The notes beneath the pieces were generated by a model, which was not told where the DNA came from, searched no databases, and was given only the letters and a program-made list of their open reading frames with translations. A stretch of 64,000 nt of DNA, from NCBI RefSeq assembly GCF_914484835.1, contig NZ_CAJZAR010000048.1, positions 1 through 64,000 on the forward strand. The letters run 5' to 3'. Positions within the stretch are counted from its first letter, which is position 1. Each line of letters starts with the position of its first letter. The stretch comes from Paraburkholderia tropica. GTDB taxonomy: Bacteria > Pseudomonadota > Gammaproteobacteria > Burkholderiales > Burkholderiaceae. This document shows positions 45,543 through 54,403 of this stretch, piece by piece. The translations under genes and the position numbers were made by a program.

Positions 45543-46649
45543 ATGTCCGACACGCTACCGATCGTTCCCTCGTCCGATGCCGCCGGCAAGGCGCGCATCC
45601 GTTTCGGCATCGTGCTGCTGCCCAATTTCACGCTGACCGCGTTTTCCGGTTTCGTGGATATGCTGCGCCTCTCCGCCGACGACGGCGATTTCAGCAAACC
45701 CGTGCGCTGCTCGTGGCGCGTGCTCGGCGAAACGCTCGCGCCCGTGCGCGCGAGTTGCGGCATTCAAATTACACCCTGGGAAACCTTCGATAATGCGGAG
45801 CCCGTCGATTACCTCGTGATCGTCGGCGGCCTGCTGCATTCGGGTCCGCAGGCAAGCGAAGCCACGCTGCAATATATTCGCCGCGCGGCGTCGGGCACCA
45901 CCACGGTCGTGGGTATCTGCACAGGCGTATTCACGCTGATGCGCGCGGGCGTGCTCGACGCGCATCGCATTTGCGTGAGCTGGTTTCACTACTGGGACTT
46001 TATTGAGCGCTTTCCTTCGGTCAATGCGGACGCGATTGTTGCCGACCGGCTTTTCGTGATCGACCGTCGGCGCATTACCTGCTCGGGCGGCCGTGCGTCA
46101 ATCGACGTAGCCGCTGCGATTTTGTTGCGCCATTTCGATCACGCCACCGTGCAAAAAGCCTTGCGCATTCTGCTGGTCGGCGAAATGCAAAAGGGTAACG
46201 CGCCGCAACCGCATCCGCCTGGGCTCGAACCCGCCACGCATCCGAAGGTCAAGCGCGCGATCCTGCTGATGGAACAACAGGTGGGACGCAACGTGCCGCT
46301 CGAAGAACTGGCCTGCAAGCTCAATCTCTCCGCGCGGCAACTCGAACGCCTTTTCAAATCGGAAACGGGCAAGAGCCCGCGCACGTTCGCGAATGCACTG
46401 CGTCTGCGCACCGCTGCGTGGCTGCTCACGAGTTCGGACCGCACCGTGGCCGATATTGCTTCGAGTTGCGGCTTCTCGGACGCCTCGCATCTCGGGCGCG
46501 AATTCCGCAAGCAATTCGGCGTGCCGCCAAATATGTTCCGCGAGCAGCGCAGCGGTCAGGAACCGACGCAATTCCCCGATCTCGATGCGTTCTTTCGCAC
46601 CGAATCCCCGCTGACAAACGAGGCGCAACCGGGCGCCTCGCTGCACTAA
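45543..46649 (+). CDS. GlxA-type AraC-family regulator (DJ-1/PfpI plus HTH)
   Basis: 368 residues. The N-terminal DJ-1/PfpI-like domain (about 15-205) has FGIVLLPNFTLTAFSGFVDML and the nucleophile-elbow-like GICTGVFTLMRAG. The C-terminal AraC double HTH (about 235-335) has PLEELACKLNLSARQLERLF and VADIASSCGFSDASHLGREF. The family includes GbdR, CdhR, ArgR-like and SouR regulators of quaternary amine use. MSDTLP is the start; a longer frame exists upstream. It is convergent with the next regulator. Target unknown; the betaine region is likely. Confidence 0.88.
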   Translation: MSDTLPIVPSSDAAGKARIRFGIVLLPNFTLTAFSGFVDMLRLSADDGDFSKPVRCSWRVLGETLAPVRASCGIQITPWETFDNAEPVDYLVIVGGLLHSGPQASEATLQYIRRAASGTTTVVGICTGVFTLMRAGVLDAHRICVSWFHYWDFIERFPSVNADAIVADRLFVIDRRRITCSGGRASIDVAAAILLRHFDHATVQKALRILLVGEMQKGNAPQPHPPGLEPATHPKVKRAILLMEQQVGRNVPLEELACKLNLSARQLERLFKSETGKSPRTFANALRLRTAAWLLTSSDRTVADIASSCGFSDASHLGREFRKQFGVPPNMFREQRSGQEPTQFPDLDAFFRTESPLTNEAQPGASLH

Positions 46650-46687
46650 CGCCCGCTAGCAAGGCCCCTACCAGGAAGGCCCTATCG

Positions 46688-47686
46688 TCATTCCACTGCA
46701 CGCCGTTCGTGGCTCGGCGCGTGACCGAATTGCACGCGATACGCCTTGCTGAAATGGCACGGCGAATTGAAACCGCAAATCGCCGTCACGCGCGCAATCG
46801 ACGTGTCGGTCGTGCGCAGTAATTCTCTCGCGCGCTTCAATCGCAGATTCAAATAATAGTGCGTCGGCGACACGTTCAAATAGGCCTTGAACATGCGTTG
46901 CAAATGCCGCTGCGATAGCCGCACGAGTCGCGCGAGTTCTTCGAGCGATAGCGGCTCCTTGATATTCGCTTCCATGAGCCGCACCACTTCCACGAGTTCC
47001 GCGCGCGAAAATCCCACGCGCGCATCGACAGGAATCGGCTGCAGGTCGGTCGAGCCGCGAATGCGTTCGAGGATGAATTGCTCGGATACCTTGGCCGCCG
47101 TTTGACGCCCGAGACGCGCGCCCACCAGGTCGAGCATGAGATCGAGCGGCGCGGTGCCGCCGGTGCACGTCAGCCGGTCGCGATCGACCACGAAGAGTTC
47201 GTCGGCGAATTGGACATCGGGAAACGACTCGTAAAACGTCGAGAGATTTTCCCAATGCACGGCGCAGCGATAACCGTCGAGCAAGCCGCTCGTGATCAGC
47301 GCATACGCGCCCGTGCAGATGCCGCCGAGCGGAATACCACGCGCAGCGACAGCGGCAAGCACGGCGCGCACGCGCTCGTCCACGGCTTCCTGAATGCGAA
47401 CGCCGCCGCAGACGATCAGAACGTCGGGCAGATTATCCAGATCGAGACGCTGCGCGGGCCGCACCGCGATGCCGTTGCTCGCCCGCGCGGGCTCGCCGTC
47501 AAGCGTATAGACGGACCATCGATAGTAATCGCCGCCGCCAACGTAATTGGCCATGCGCAAGACTTCGACCGCGCTCGAAAACGCGATCATCGAAAAGTTC
47601 GATAAGGTCAGGAAACCGAAATGCTCAAGCGTCGATTCAGCCGCCAGTGACACGGTGGGCATGGCGGTCGCGGCGAGGCCGGACAT
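46688..47686 (-). CDS. GlxA-type AraC-family regulator next to the betaine ABC transporter
   Basis: 332 residues. DJ-1-like domain about 22-195 (FGFLTLSNFSMIAFSSAVEVLRMANYV, GGICTGAYALITSGLLDG, HWENLSTFYESFP), then the AraC HTH domain (SLEELARLVRLSQRHLQRMF, ARVTAICGFNSPCHFSKAYR). It strongly resembles GbdR/CdhR-type proteins and the regulator at 62096. SD AGGAGC sits 7 bases before the chosen ATG. It lies downstream of ProW on the same strand with a 137-base gap. Likely ligands are betaine, dimethylglycine, choline or carnitine derivatives (inference). Confidence 0.88.
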   Translation of the reverse strand: MSGLAATAMPTVSLAAESTLEHFGFLTLSNFSMIAFSSAVEVLRMANYVGGGDYYRWSVYTLDGEPARASNGIAVRPAQRLDLDNLPDVLIVCGGVRIQEAVDERVRAVLAAVAARGIPLGGICTGAYALITSGLLDGYRCAVHWENLSTFYESFPDVQFADELFVVDRDRLTCTGGTAPLDLMLDLVGARLGRQTAAKVSEQFILERIRGSTDLQPIPVDARVGFSRAELVEVVRLMEANIKEPLSLEELARLVRLSQRHLQRMFKAYLNVSPTHYYLNLRLKRARELLRTTDTSIARVTAICGFNSPCHFSKAYRVQFGHAPSHERRAVE

Positions 47687-47823
47687 GACATTGCGCTCCT
47701 GCAGGGCGCGCTTGCGTCGGTACTCCGCGCCCGCGACGGGAAAGGAAAAGCCGGCTTCGCGCGGCATTCCGGCGAGCCGGGCAAGCGGCCCGCGCGCGGC
47801 ACATGCCGGGCGCGGGCCGCCGT

Positions 47824-48720
47824 TCAAGCCTCGACGATCATCGGCCGAGGCCGAAACAGTTGCTTGATGCCGGAAAACAGCGGGGCTTTTGCGGCGCCGG
47901 GCGCGCGGCCAAAGCTTTCGGTAATGCGGTCGAGAATGATCGCGAGCAGCACGACCGACAATCCGCTTTCGAAACCGAGGCCGATATCGAGGCGCTGAAT
48001 GCTCGCGAGCACGTCATTGCCCAGCCCGCCCGCGCCCACCATCGAGGCGATGATCACCATCGACAGCGCCATCATGATGGTCTGGTTCACGCCCTGCATG
48101 ATCGACGGCAGCGCATTCGGAAACTGCACCTTATAAAGCAATTGCCACGGCGTGCAGCCGAACGCCTGTCCCGCCTCCACGATCTCGCGATTCACGTGCT
48201 TGATGCCGAGACTCGTGAGCCGCACGGCGGGCGGCATGGCGAAAATCACCGTGGAAAGAATGCCCGGCACGCGGCCCAGACCGAACAGCATCGCGGCGGG
48301 AATCAGATAAACGAAAGCGGGCATCGTCTGCATGAGGTCGAGAATCGGCCGCACGATGGTTTGCACGAGCTTGTTCTTCGCGGTCCAGATACCGAGCGGA
48401 ATCCCAACCACGAGACTGATCAGCGTGGACGACAAGGTCAGCCCGAGCGTGACGACGGTCTGATCCCAGAAGCCGGTCGCGTAGATCAGCAATAGCGAAG
48501 CCGTGGCGAAGATCGCGAAACGCCAGCCCACGCGCCACAACCCGACAGCGATGAAAAACGCCATCAGCGCCCACATCGGAATGGCCTGCAAGCCGTGCTC
48601 GATGAACGCGGCGAAGCTCTCGATCGCCTTGCCTACAGCATCGAAACTGTTCGCGTCGTGATCGAGCAGATAGTGAACCGACTGATCGACCCAGCGGCCA
48701 AGGGGAATCATCTCAGACAT
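47824..48720 (-). CDS. proW: Glycine betaine/choline-type ABC transporter permease
   Basis: 298 residues of the BPD_transp_1 family. It has a 50-residue hydrophilic N-terminus, then helices starting IPMWALMAFFIAVGLW, and the cytoplasmic EAA-type loop EAGQAFGCTPWQLLYKVQFPNALPSI. It forms a homodimeric channel for quaternary amines. The ATG at 48720 overlaps the ProV end by 8 bases and has AGGAG upstream; a GTG two codons earlier is possible. Last gene of the ProX-ProV-ProW-like operon. Confidence 0.92.
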   Translation of the reverse strand: MSEMIPLGRWVDQSVHYLLDHDANSFDAVGKAIESFAAFIEHGLQAIPMWALMAFFIAVGLWRVGWRFAIFATASLLLIYATGFWDQTVVTLGLTLSSTLISLVVGIPLGIWTAKNKLVQTIVRPILDLMQTMPAFVYLIPAAMLFGLGRVPGILSTVIFAMPPAVRLTSLGIKHVNREIVEAGQAFGCTPWQLLYKVQFPNALPSIMQGVNQTIMMALSMVIIASMVGAGGLGNDVLASIQRLDIGLGFESGLSVVLLAIILDRITESFGRAPGAAKAPLFSGIKQLFRPRPMIVEA

Positions 48721-49882
48721 GAGCACTCCTGTTACGCGTGATGACCTTCAGGACGGCGGCCTGATCGATGGAGCCGCAGTAGCGGCCGTCGTCGTCGACC
48801 ACGGGCAGCGCGGTGGTGTTCGCGCACACGCGCGAGACGACCTGTTCGAGCGGCGCCGCGCGCGAAATACATTCGACCTTGCGCAGCGACGGCTGGGCCA
48901 CGCCGATGGCGTCGCGCGTGACGAAGCCGCTGATACGGCGCTGCGCGTCGAGCACGAACGCATAGTCGGCGCTGCCGTTCAACGAGGCCGCCACACTCTG
49001 CTGATCGAGCGTGCGGATGAGCGGGACGGCTTCGCGCTGCATGAGATCGCCAGCAGTCAGATAGCGGCTCGTATCCACGCCGTCGAAAAATGCGCGCACA
49101 TATTCATCGGCAGGATTACTGATGATTTCCTGAGGCGTGCCGATCTGCACGATGCGTCCGCCTTCCATGATCGCGATGCGGGTGCCGATGCGCAGCGCCT
49201 CCTCCAGATCGTGCGAGACGAACATGATGGTGCGCTGCTGCTCCTTCTGCAATTGCAGCAGCACGTTCTGCATTTCCTTGCGTTTGAGCGGATCGAGCGC
49301 GGAGAACGCCTCGTCCATGATCATCAGCGAGGGGTTCACGGCCAGCGCGCGCGCGAGGCCCACGCGCTGCTGCATGCCGCCCGACAGTTCGGCGGGCAGC
49401 TTCTGCGCGAAGGCGGCCAGCCCCACCTGCTCCAGCACCGCGAGCGCGCGTTGCTCGCGCTCCTTGCGTCCCACGCCGGCCACTTCGAGACCGAACGCGG
49501 CATTCGACAGCACCGTGCGTTGCGGCATCAGCGCGAACGACTGGAACACCATGCTCATGTCGGTGCGGCGCAGCGAAACCAGCTCGCCGCGCTTCACCGC
49601 GGCAATATCGCGGCCGTCGATCACGACCTTGCCCGCCGTCGGTTCCACCAGGCGGTTGATCAGGCGAATCAGCGTCGACTTGCCGGAACCGGACAGGCCC
49701 ATCAGCACGAAGATCTCGCCTTCCTGCACCGAGAACGACGCCTTGTTCACGCCGAGCACATAACCGGTTTTGGCGAACATGTCGTCCTTGGTCGCGCCGC
49801 TCATGAGCAAATCGCGCGCGACCTTCGGATTGGGTCCGAAGACCTTACTGAGTCCTTCGACTACGATCTTGGGGGATTTCAT
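48713..49882 (-). CDS. proV: Glycine betaine/choline-type ABC transporter ATPase
   Basis: 389 residues. The ABC domain (about 1-265) has Walker A GLSGSGKST, signature ELSGGMQQR and Walker B LMIMDEAFSALDP. Two C-terminal CBS-like modules (about 280-389) follow, which in OpuA-type transporters sense ionic strength or osmotic state. The N-terminal insert FGPNPKVARDLLMSGATKDDMFAKTG is typical of ProV. MKSPKIVVEG is the start (SD GAGGAGA). The middle gene of the operon, linked by overlap to the permease. Confidence 0.93.
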   Translation of the reverse strand: MKSPKIVVEGLSKVFGPNPKVARDLLMSGATKDDMFAKTGYVLGVNKASFSVQEGEIFVLMGLSGSGKSTLIRLINRLVEPTAGKVVIDGRDIAAVKRGELVSLRRTDMSMVFQSFALMPQRTVLSNAAFGLEVAGVGRKEREQRALAVLEQVGLAAFAQKLPAELSGGMQQRVGLARALAVNPSLMIMDEAFSALDPLKRKEMQNVLLQLQKEQQRTIMFVSHDLEEALRIGTRIAIMEGGRIVQIGTPQEIISNPADEYVRAFFDGVDTSRYLTAGDLMQREAVPLIRTLDQQSVAASLNGSADYAFVLDAQRRISGFVTRDAIGVAQPSLRKVECISRAAPLEQVVSRVCANTTALPVVDDDGRYCGSIDQAAVLKVITRNRSAHV

Positions 49883-50106
49883 CGATTCCGTCTCCTCGTG
49901 CCGCACGCGCCGCACACGGTATCTACATGGTTGCCAGAAAAAACCCTGCCGGGATGGCGATTTGCGACAGACGCTTATTCAAAAGCGACACGGCCATTCA
50001 ACGCACGCTGCAATCGGCACCGCGCGCGCACCGGAAAGGGGCGCTGTGTGGGCGAAAACCCGCCGGAAAAACTGAGCTAATCGAAAGACGAACGATGGAA
50101 TGTGTA

Positions 50107-50140
50107 GCGCCGGGCGCACGTAGTGTGCGACGCCCGGCGC
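50107..50140. other. Hairpin between proX and proV
   Basis: Arms gcgccgggcg (50107-50116) and cgcccggcgc (50131-50140), 14-base interior, directly after the proX stop and without a U-tract. In ABC operons such structures often stabilise the binding-protein mRNA or reduce read-through into the membrane genes. Confidence 0.5.
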
Positions 50141-50148
50141 GCCGGCCA

Positions 50149-51009
50149 TTACTGCGCCGCCACCCAGGTATTCACACGGTCGCCGTGCGCGGCGATCCAC
50201 GTATCGGCGGCGGCGTCGGGTTTCTCGCCGCCTTGAATTGCGAGCATCACGCTGTCGATTTCGCCCGGCTTCCACTGAAACTTCTTCAGGAACGATACGA
50301 CTTGCGGCGCCTTGGTTTCCAGTTCGGGATTCGCGACGTTATCGACATGCTCCGCCGCGCCGTACACATTCTTCGGATCGTCGAGGAAACGCAGCTTGTA
50401 TTTCGCAAACATCCAGTGCGGCGTCCAGCCCGTGACGATCACCGGCTTTTTCGCATTCACCGAACGCGCGAGTTCCGCGGTCATCCCGCTGCCCGAACTC
50501 GGCATGACCGTATAGCTCAGATCGTATTGCTTGACCGCCTGATCGGTCTTGGTCATCACGCCAGCGCCCGCATCGATACCCACGATGCGGCCGCCGAACG
50601 CGCTCTTTTGCGCATTGAGATCGTCGATACTCTTTGCGCCGACATAATCGGGCACGACGAGACCGATTTTCGCGCCGGGAAAGTTCGTGCCGAGATCCAC
50701 GACCTTGTCCTTGAACTGCGCCCAATACGCGCCCTGCGTGACCGGCAGCCACGCGGAAAGCGTCGCGTCGAGGTCGCCGCGCGCCACGCCTTGCCACATG
50801 ATGCCGGCCGCGACGGGCACGAGTTGCACCTGATAACCGAAGCGCTTTTCGATAATGCGCGCCGCGACGTTCGATGTCGCCACGCTATCGTCCCAGCCTT
50901 CGACGTAGCCGATTTTCAGCGTCGGCTTGCCGTCGGCCCACGCAGGGGCGCTAAGGCCCACCATCGCCGACAGCACGCCGGCCCACACATATTTTCCTGG
51001 CAGCTTCAA
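50149..51009 (-). CDS. proX: Glycine betaine/choline-type substrate-binding protein
   Basis: 286 residues with a signal peptide (KLPGKYVWAGVLSAMVGLSAP, cleaved after AWA), then an OpuAC-type binding fold. Aromatic residues likely to form the cation-binding cage are visible in GYVEGWDDSV, SAWLPVTQGAYW and VTGWTPHWMF. It binds quaternary amines in the periplasm. TTG is the start because AGGAGA lies 6 bases upstream and the signal peptide begins there. First gene of the transporter operon and downstream of gbcB on the same strand, so import is coupled to demethylation. Betaine, choline or carnitine specificity is not decidable. Confidence 0.9.
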   Translation of the reverse strand: MKLPGKYVWAGVLSAMVGLSAPAWADGKPTLKIGYVEGWDDSVATSNVAARIIEKRFGYQVQLVPVAAGIMWQGVARGDLDATLSAWLPVTQGAYWAQFKDKVVDLGTNFPGAKIGLVVPDYVGAKSIDDLNAQKSAFGGRIVGIDAGAGVMTKTDQAVKQYDLSYTVMPSSGSGMTAELARSVNAKKPVIVTGWTPHWMFAKYKLRFLDDPKNVYGAAEHVDNVANPELETKAPQVVSFLKKFQWKPGEIDSVMLAIQGGEKPDAAADTWIAAHGDRVNTWVAAQ

Positions 51010-51134
51010 GGTCGATCTCCTGTAACCGGGCAACGCGCCCCGTGCACCTCCAGATTCCCCCGCCACAATTTGCCGATATCGTCGATTTCCGACGCGATCT
51101 TGTCGTGCAGCGACGTGCGCTTTTCCCCCTGCTT

Positions 51135-52283
51135 TTACTTATCGACGACGAGATCCGAAAGCGGCTTCGAACAGCACAGCAGCGCCATGCCCTGATCGAT
51201 TTCACGCTGACGAATCCCGCCGCTATGTTTCATTTCCACCTGCCCGGAAACGAGCTTGACCTTGCAGGTTCCGCACATGCCTTGCGCGCACGACGACGCG
51301 AGCCGCACGCCGGCCTGGCGCGCCGCTTCGAGCACGGTTTGCTGCGAGTTGCAGGCAATCTCGCGCCGGCTTTTGGCGAAGGTGATCGTGTACGTGGTGG
51401 CGTCGGCAAAGGTTTGCGTGGCCGCTTGCGCGAGTTCGTGCGTGCCGGTTTCCGGCTCGCTCGCCGTGAGCGTCTCGAACGAGAAACTCTCTTCGTGATA
51501 GCGCTCGCGCGAGAAGCCCGCTTCATCCAGCAGATTGCGAACGGCCTGCATATACGGCGCCGGTCCGCAACAGAATATCTCGCGCTCCATGAAATCAGGC
51601 GCAATCAATTTAAGCAGCGGCAGCGAGAGAAAACCCGTCACGCCATGCCAATCGGTGCGCGCGCCCACGCGTTCGCAAATAAATGCCGTGCGGAAATGCG
51701 CGTGACTCGATGCAATCAATTCGAGTTCGCGCGCGAAGATAATATCGTCGGGCGTGCGGGCGCTATGGGCGAAGACGATATCGCGATCCTCGGCGAGATC
51801 GTGATGCGCGCGGCTCATCGACATCAGCGGCGTTACGCCCGAGCCGGCCGAGAGAAACAGAAACTTATTCGCGGGATGCCGCGCGCACGTGAATTCGCCT
51901 GCGGGCCCGAGCACGCGCAGCGTGGCGCCGGGTTGCAGATTGTCGTGCAGCCAGTTCGACACCTTGCCGCCCGGCACGCGCTTCACGGTAATGGAAATCG
52001 TATGCGGCCGCGCGGGCGACGACGAAATCGTATAGCAGCGATTCACGGCCTCGCCGTCGATCTCGAGTTCGAGCGTCACGAACTGGCCAGGCTCGAACGA
52101 GAACGTGCGCCCTTGCGGCGAGCGCAGAAAAAAACTCTTCACGTCGTGCGTTTCCTGACGCACATGGCAGCACACGAGGGTTTCCTCGACGTCGCTCGTC
52201 CAGCGTTCGGGCAGCGCGCCCCAGAACGCCGGGCGCGTCACCCGGCTGTCGGTGGGATCGAATTGGGCCGCATCTCGCATCAT
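51135..52283 (-). CDS. gbcB: Glycine betaine monooxygenase reductase subunit
   Basis: 382 residues. A ferredoxin-NADP reductase-like FAD domain (about 40-140, RCYTISSSPARP) is followed by an NAD-binding domain (SAGSGVTPLMSM, FCCGPAPYM) and a C-terminal plant-type 2Fe-2S domain (SSCAQGMCGTCK with a later LLCC). It feeds electrons to the Rieske oxygenase GbcA for the first demethylation of glycine betaine to dimethylglycine plus formaldehyde. It lies 31 bases after gbcA in the same operon. The related stachydrine demethylase system is an alternative, but the dgcAB neighbours favour betaine. Confidence 0.93.
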   Translation of the reverse strand: MMRDAAQFDPTDSRVTRPAFWGALPERWTSDVEETLVCCHVRQETHDVKSFFLRSPQGRTFSFEPGQFVTLELEIDGEAVNRCYTISSSPARPHTISITVKRVPGGKVSNWLHDNLQPGATLRVLGPAGEFTCARHPANKFLFLSAGSGVTPLMSMSRAHHDLAEDRDIVFAHSARTPDDIIFARELELIASSHAHFRTAFICERVGARTDWHGVTGFLSLPLLKLIAPDFMEREIFCCGPAPYMQAVRNLLDEAGFSRERYHEESFSFETLTASEPETGTHELAQAATQTFADATTYTITFAKSRREIACNSQQTVLEAARQAGVRLASSCAQGMCGTCKVKLVSGQVEMKHSGGIRQREIDQGMALLCCSKPLSDLVVDK

Positions 52284-52314
52284 GTCAGACTCTCCGCGTC
52301 ACACGCGTTCTACG

Positions 52315-53556
52315 TTATGCGCCGATATTCTCGGCAAGACGGCTCAGATACCAGGCCGTGAACTTCTCCACCAGACCTTCGGTGTACGGCGAATACGGAC
52401 CCGGTTCATACGCGCTGCTCGCCACGCCGCGCTGCGAATACTCGACGAGCGTGCGGTCCTGGTCGTTGGTCGCGTTCCAGACCGCCGTGAGATTCGCCAC
52501 GTCGTAGTCGACGCCTTCGCGCGCATCCTGATGCACGAGCCAGCGCGTGCGCACGAGCGTCTCGCCGGCCGACAACGGAATCACCGAGAACGACACGATG
52601 TGATCGCTCATGAAGTGATGCCAGGAATTCGGCTGCGTCCAGAACGACAGGCCGCCCAGATCGGCATTGCGGAATTCGCCGAGCAGTTTTTTCGACGCCA
52701 CTTTTGCGTCGAGCGTCTGCGATTCGCCACTGCGGTCGAGCGGCAGACGCTGCGTGCGAAAGCCCGTGACGTCGAGCAGTTTTTCGATTTCCACCGAAGG
52801 CAGATTCATCTTTTCCCACTGCTGCGCGCGTTCGGTGCAGGTGCGTTCGAACGCATCCATGCCGTCGGCATTCGCCTCCGTGCGCTGATAGCCGAAACCA
52901 TATTCGTAAAGCGAAATGGTGAGTTCGGGATGGTTCGCGACGCAGTGATAGCACTCGCGATTGTTTTCCATCACGAGCTTCCAATTGCCTTTTTCGATGA
53001 TGTCGATCTGCGCGGCCACCTTGCACGACGGCAGATCGTGCGGCAGCAGATACGGCTCCATCGCCGCGCGCATCATGGCGAAATCGGCCGGCGGTTCGTC
53101 GGCGAGACACACGAAGATCAGGCCTGCCAGGTTTTGCACGTGGACCGGCTTCAGGCTGTGCTTGCAGCGGTCGAACTGCTCGCCCATGTGCTCGGCGAAC
53201 ATCAGCTCGCCCGTGAGGTTATAGGTCCAGCTGTGATACGGGCAGACGATATTGCCCACCGTGCCCTTCTGCTCGTTGCACAGGCGCGCGCCGCGATGGC
53301 GGCAGACGTTATGGAACGCGCGTACCTGCATGTCGTCGTCGCGCACGATCAGGATCGAGTCGCCGCCCAGTTCCACGGTCACATAGTCGCCGGGCTCCGG
53401 CACTTCCGGCTCCACGGCCACCTGAATCCAGTGTTGACGGAAAATCGCCTCCATGTCGAGGGCGAAAATTTCTTCGTTACGGTAAAACGGCGCTTCGAGG
53501 CTGTAACCTTCTTCGCGGCGCGCCAGCAGTGCGCGAATGTCTGCCGATACGTTCAT
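52315..53556 (-). CDS. gbcA: Glycine betaine monooxygenase, Rieske oxygenase subunit
   Basis: 413 residues. The Rieske centre is at about 85-115 (CRHRGARLCNEQ, then CPYHSW). The catalytic domain has mononuclear iron ligands in the ENNRECYHCVANHPEL segment (two His). It demethylates glycine betaine with O2, using electrons from GbcB. Start MNVSADI has GGAG 6 bases upstream; an ATG seven codons earlier is possible. It lies between the ETF beta-like gene and gbcB on the same strand, unlike Pseudomonas where gbcA and gbcB are divergent. Confidence 0.94.
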   Translation of the reverse strand: MNVSADIRALLARREEGYSLEAPFYRNEEIFALDMEAIFRQHWIQVAVEPEVPEPGDYVTVELGGDSILIVRDDDMQVRAFHNVCRHRGARLCNEQKGTVGNIVCPYHSWTYNLTGELMFAEHMGEQFDRCKHSLKPVHVQNLAGLIFVCLADEPPADFAMMRAAMEPYLLPHDLPSCKVAAQIDIIEKGNWKLVMENNRECYHCVANHPELTISLYEYGFGYQRTEANADGMDAFERTCTERAQQWEKMNLPSVEIEKLLDVTGFRTQRLPLDRSGESQTLDAKVASKKLLGEFRNADLGGLSFWTQPNSWHHFMSDHIVSFSVIPLSAGETLVRTRWLVHQDAREGVDYDVANLTAVWNATNDQDRTLVEYSQRGVASSAYEPGPYSPYTEGLVEKFTAWYLSRLAENIGA

Positions 53557-53605
53557 CGTGTGCTCCGTATTTTGCATCCGGGTTCTTGCCGACAGACCGG
53601 CAAAT

Positions 53606-54403
53606 TCAATAATCGATGAGTTGATGCTCGCGCAAATACGCGAGTATCACTTGTGCTTTTTCGACCGAACTCCCTTCAATTACGACGTTGCCGCCGCGGC
53701 TTTCGGTCGTGGTGGCGGAGAGCATGCGCGCGTGTCCCGAGCGCTTTTCAGCGGCGGCGAATTTCACCGGTTTGCGCTCCACCGGTCCCACGCGCCACGC
53801 GCCGGATTCGTCAGACTTGAAGCGCCCGAAGACCGCAGGCCGGATCGCGCCCGCGCGCAGACGTGCATACGCATAGCGCGGCTGCGCGTTGGCGAGCGGA
53901 TGCACGGCGATCACTGCGGGCAGCGTCGTTTGCACGCGGCGGCGCAGGCCCTTCGGCAAGAACTGGCGCACGATTGCGCTGCCGCTCGCGGCATCGATAT
54001 CGATATCGATATCGACCGCGCCGCCGACAATCGGCAACGCGAGCGCCGCTGCCACGCCATACGGCAACATGCCGGAGTCGTGCGCGCCTTCCGCGCGCGT
54101 GCCGGTCAGCACGAGGTCGTAGCCGCGCACGCGTTCGGCCAGTGCGCGCGCCGCGTCGTCGTGCTCGCCGCACGCGAGCACTTCCACCTCGCGCGCACCG
54201 AGCGCGAGATAGTCGTTCAAGGCGGGATCATGCGGATCGCCCGCATGGATCACGTCGAGCTTCGCGCGGTGCTGTTCCGCGAGCTTGCGGCCGAGTTCCA
54301 GCGCGAGCGCATCGTTGCGGCTGTAGCGCGGCGTGCCGCTCACGGGATGGCGTCCCTTGGAAACGAGCACCGCAATGCGTTCGATTCGCCGTTGTGCGTT
54401 CAT
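53606..54403 (-). CDS. etfB: Electron transfer flavoprotein beta subunit of the dimethylglycine system
   Basis: 265 residues of the ETF domain (adenine-nucleotide alpha-hydrolase-like fold): IERIAVLVSKGRHPVSG, YDLVLTGTRAEGAHDSGMLPYGVAAALALPIVG. It is a divergent member compared with housekeeping FixA/EtfB. It pairs with the adjacent alpha subunit to accept electrons from DgcAB. The ATG overlaps the alpha-subunit stop (ATGA). Inside it is a run VDIDIDIDA encoded by a hexanucleotide repeat. Placement beside dgcAB matches the P. aeruginosa locus. Confidence 0.9.
   Translation of the reverse strand: MNAQRRIERIAVLVSKGRHPVSGTPRYSRNDALALELGRKLAEQHRAKLDVIHAGDPHDPALNDYLALGAREVEVLACGEHDDAARALAERVRGYDLVLTGTRAEGAHDSGMLPYGVAAALALPIVGGAVDIDIDIDAASGSAIVRQFLPKGLRRRVQTTLPAVIAVHPLANAQPRYAYARLRAGAIRPAVFGRFKSDESGAWRVGPVERKPVKFAAAEKRSGHARMLSATTTESRGGNVVIEGSSVEKAQVILAYLREHQLIDY
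53993..54016. repeat. In-frame hexanucleotide repeat in etfB
   Basis: Unit atcgat occurs three times, followed by atcgac, encoding alternating Asp-Ile (DIDIDID). Length changes by whole units would add or remove an Asp-Ile pair without a frameshift. Confidence 0.9.

Noticed and set aside
45110..45763. 217-codon minus-strand frame across the purU/AraC gap
   Set aside because: It overlaps the start of the AraC-type gene and lacks an SD; the 44935-45312 frame, with a strong SD, is the better minus-strand candidate.
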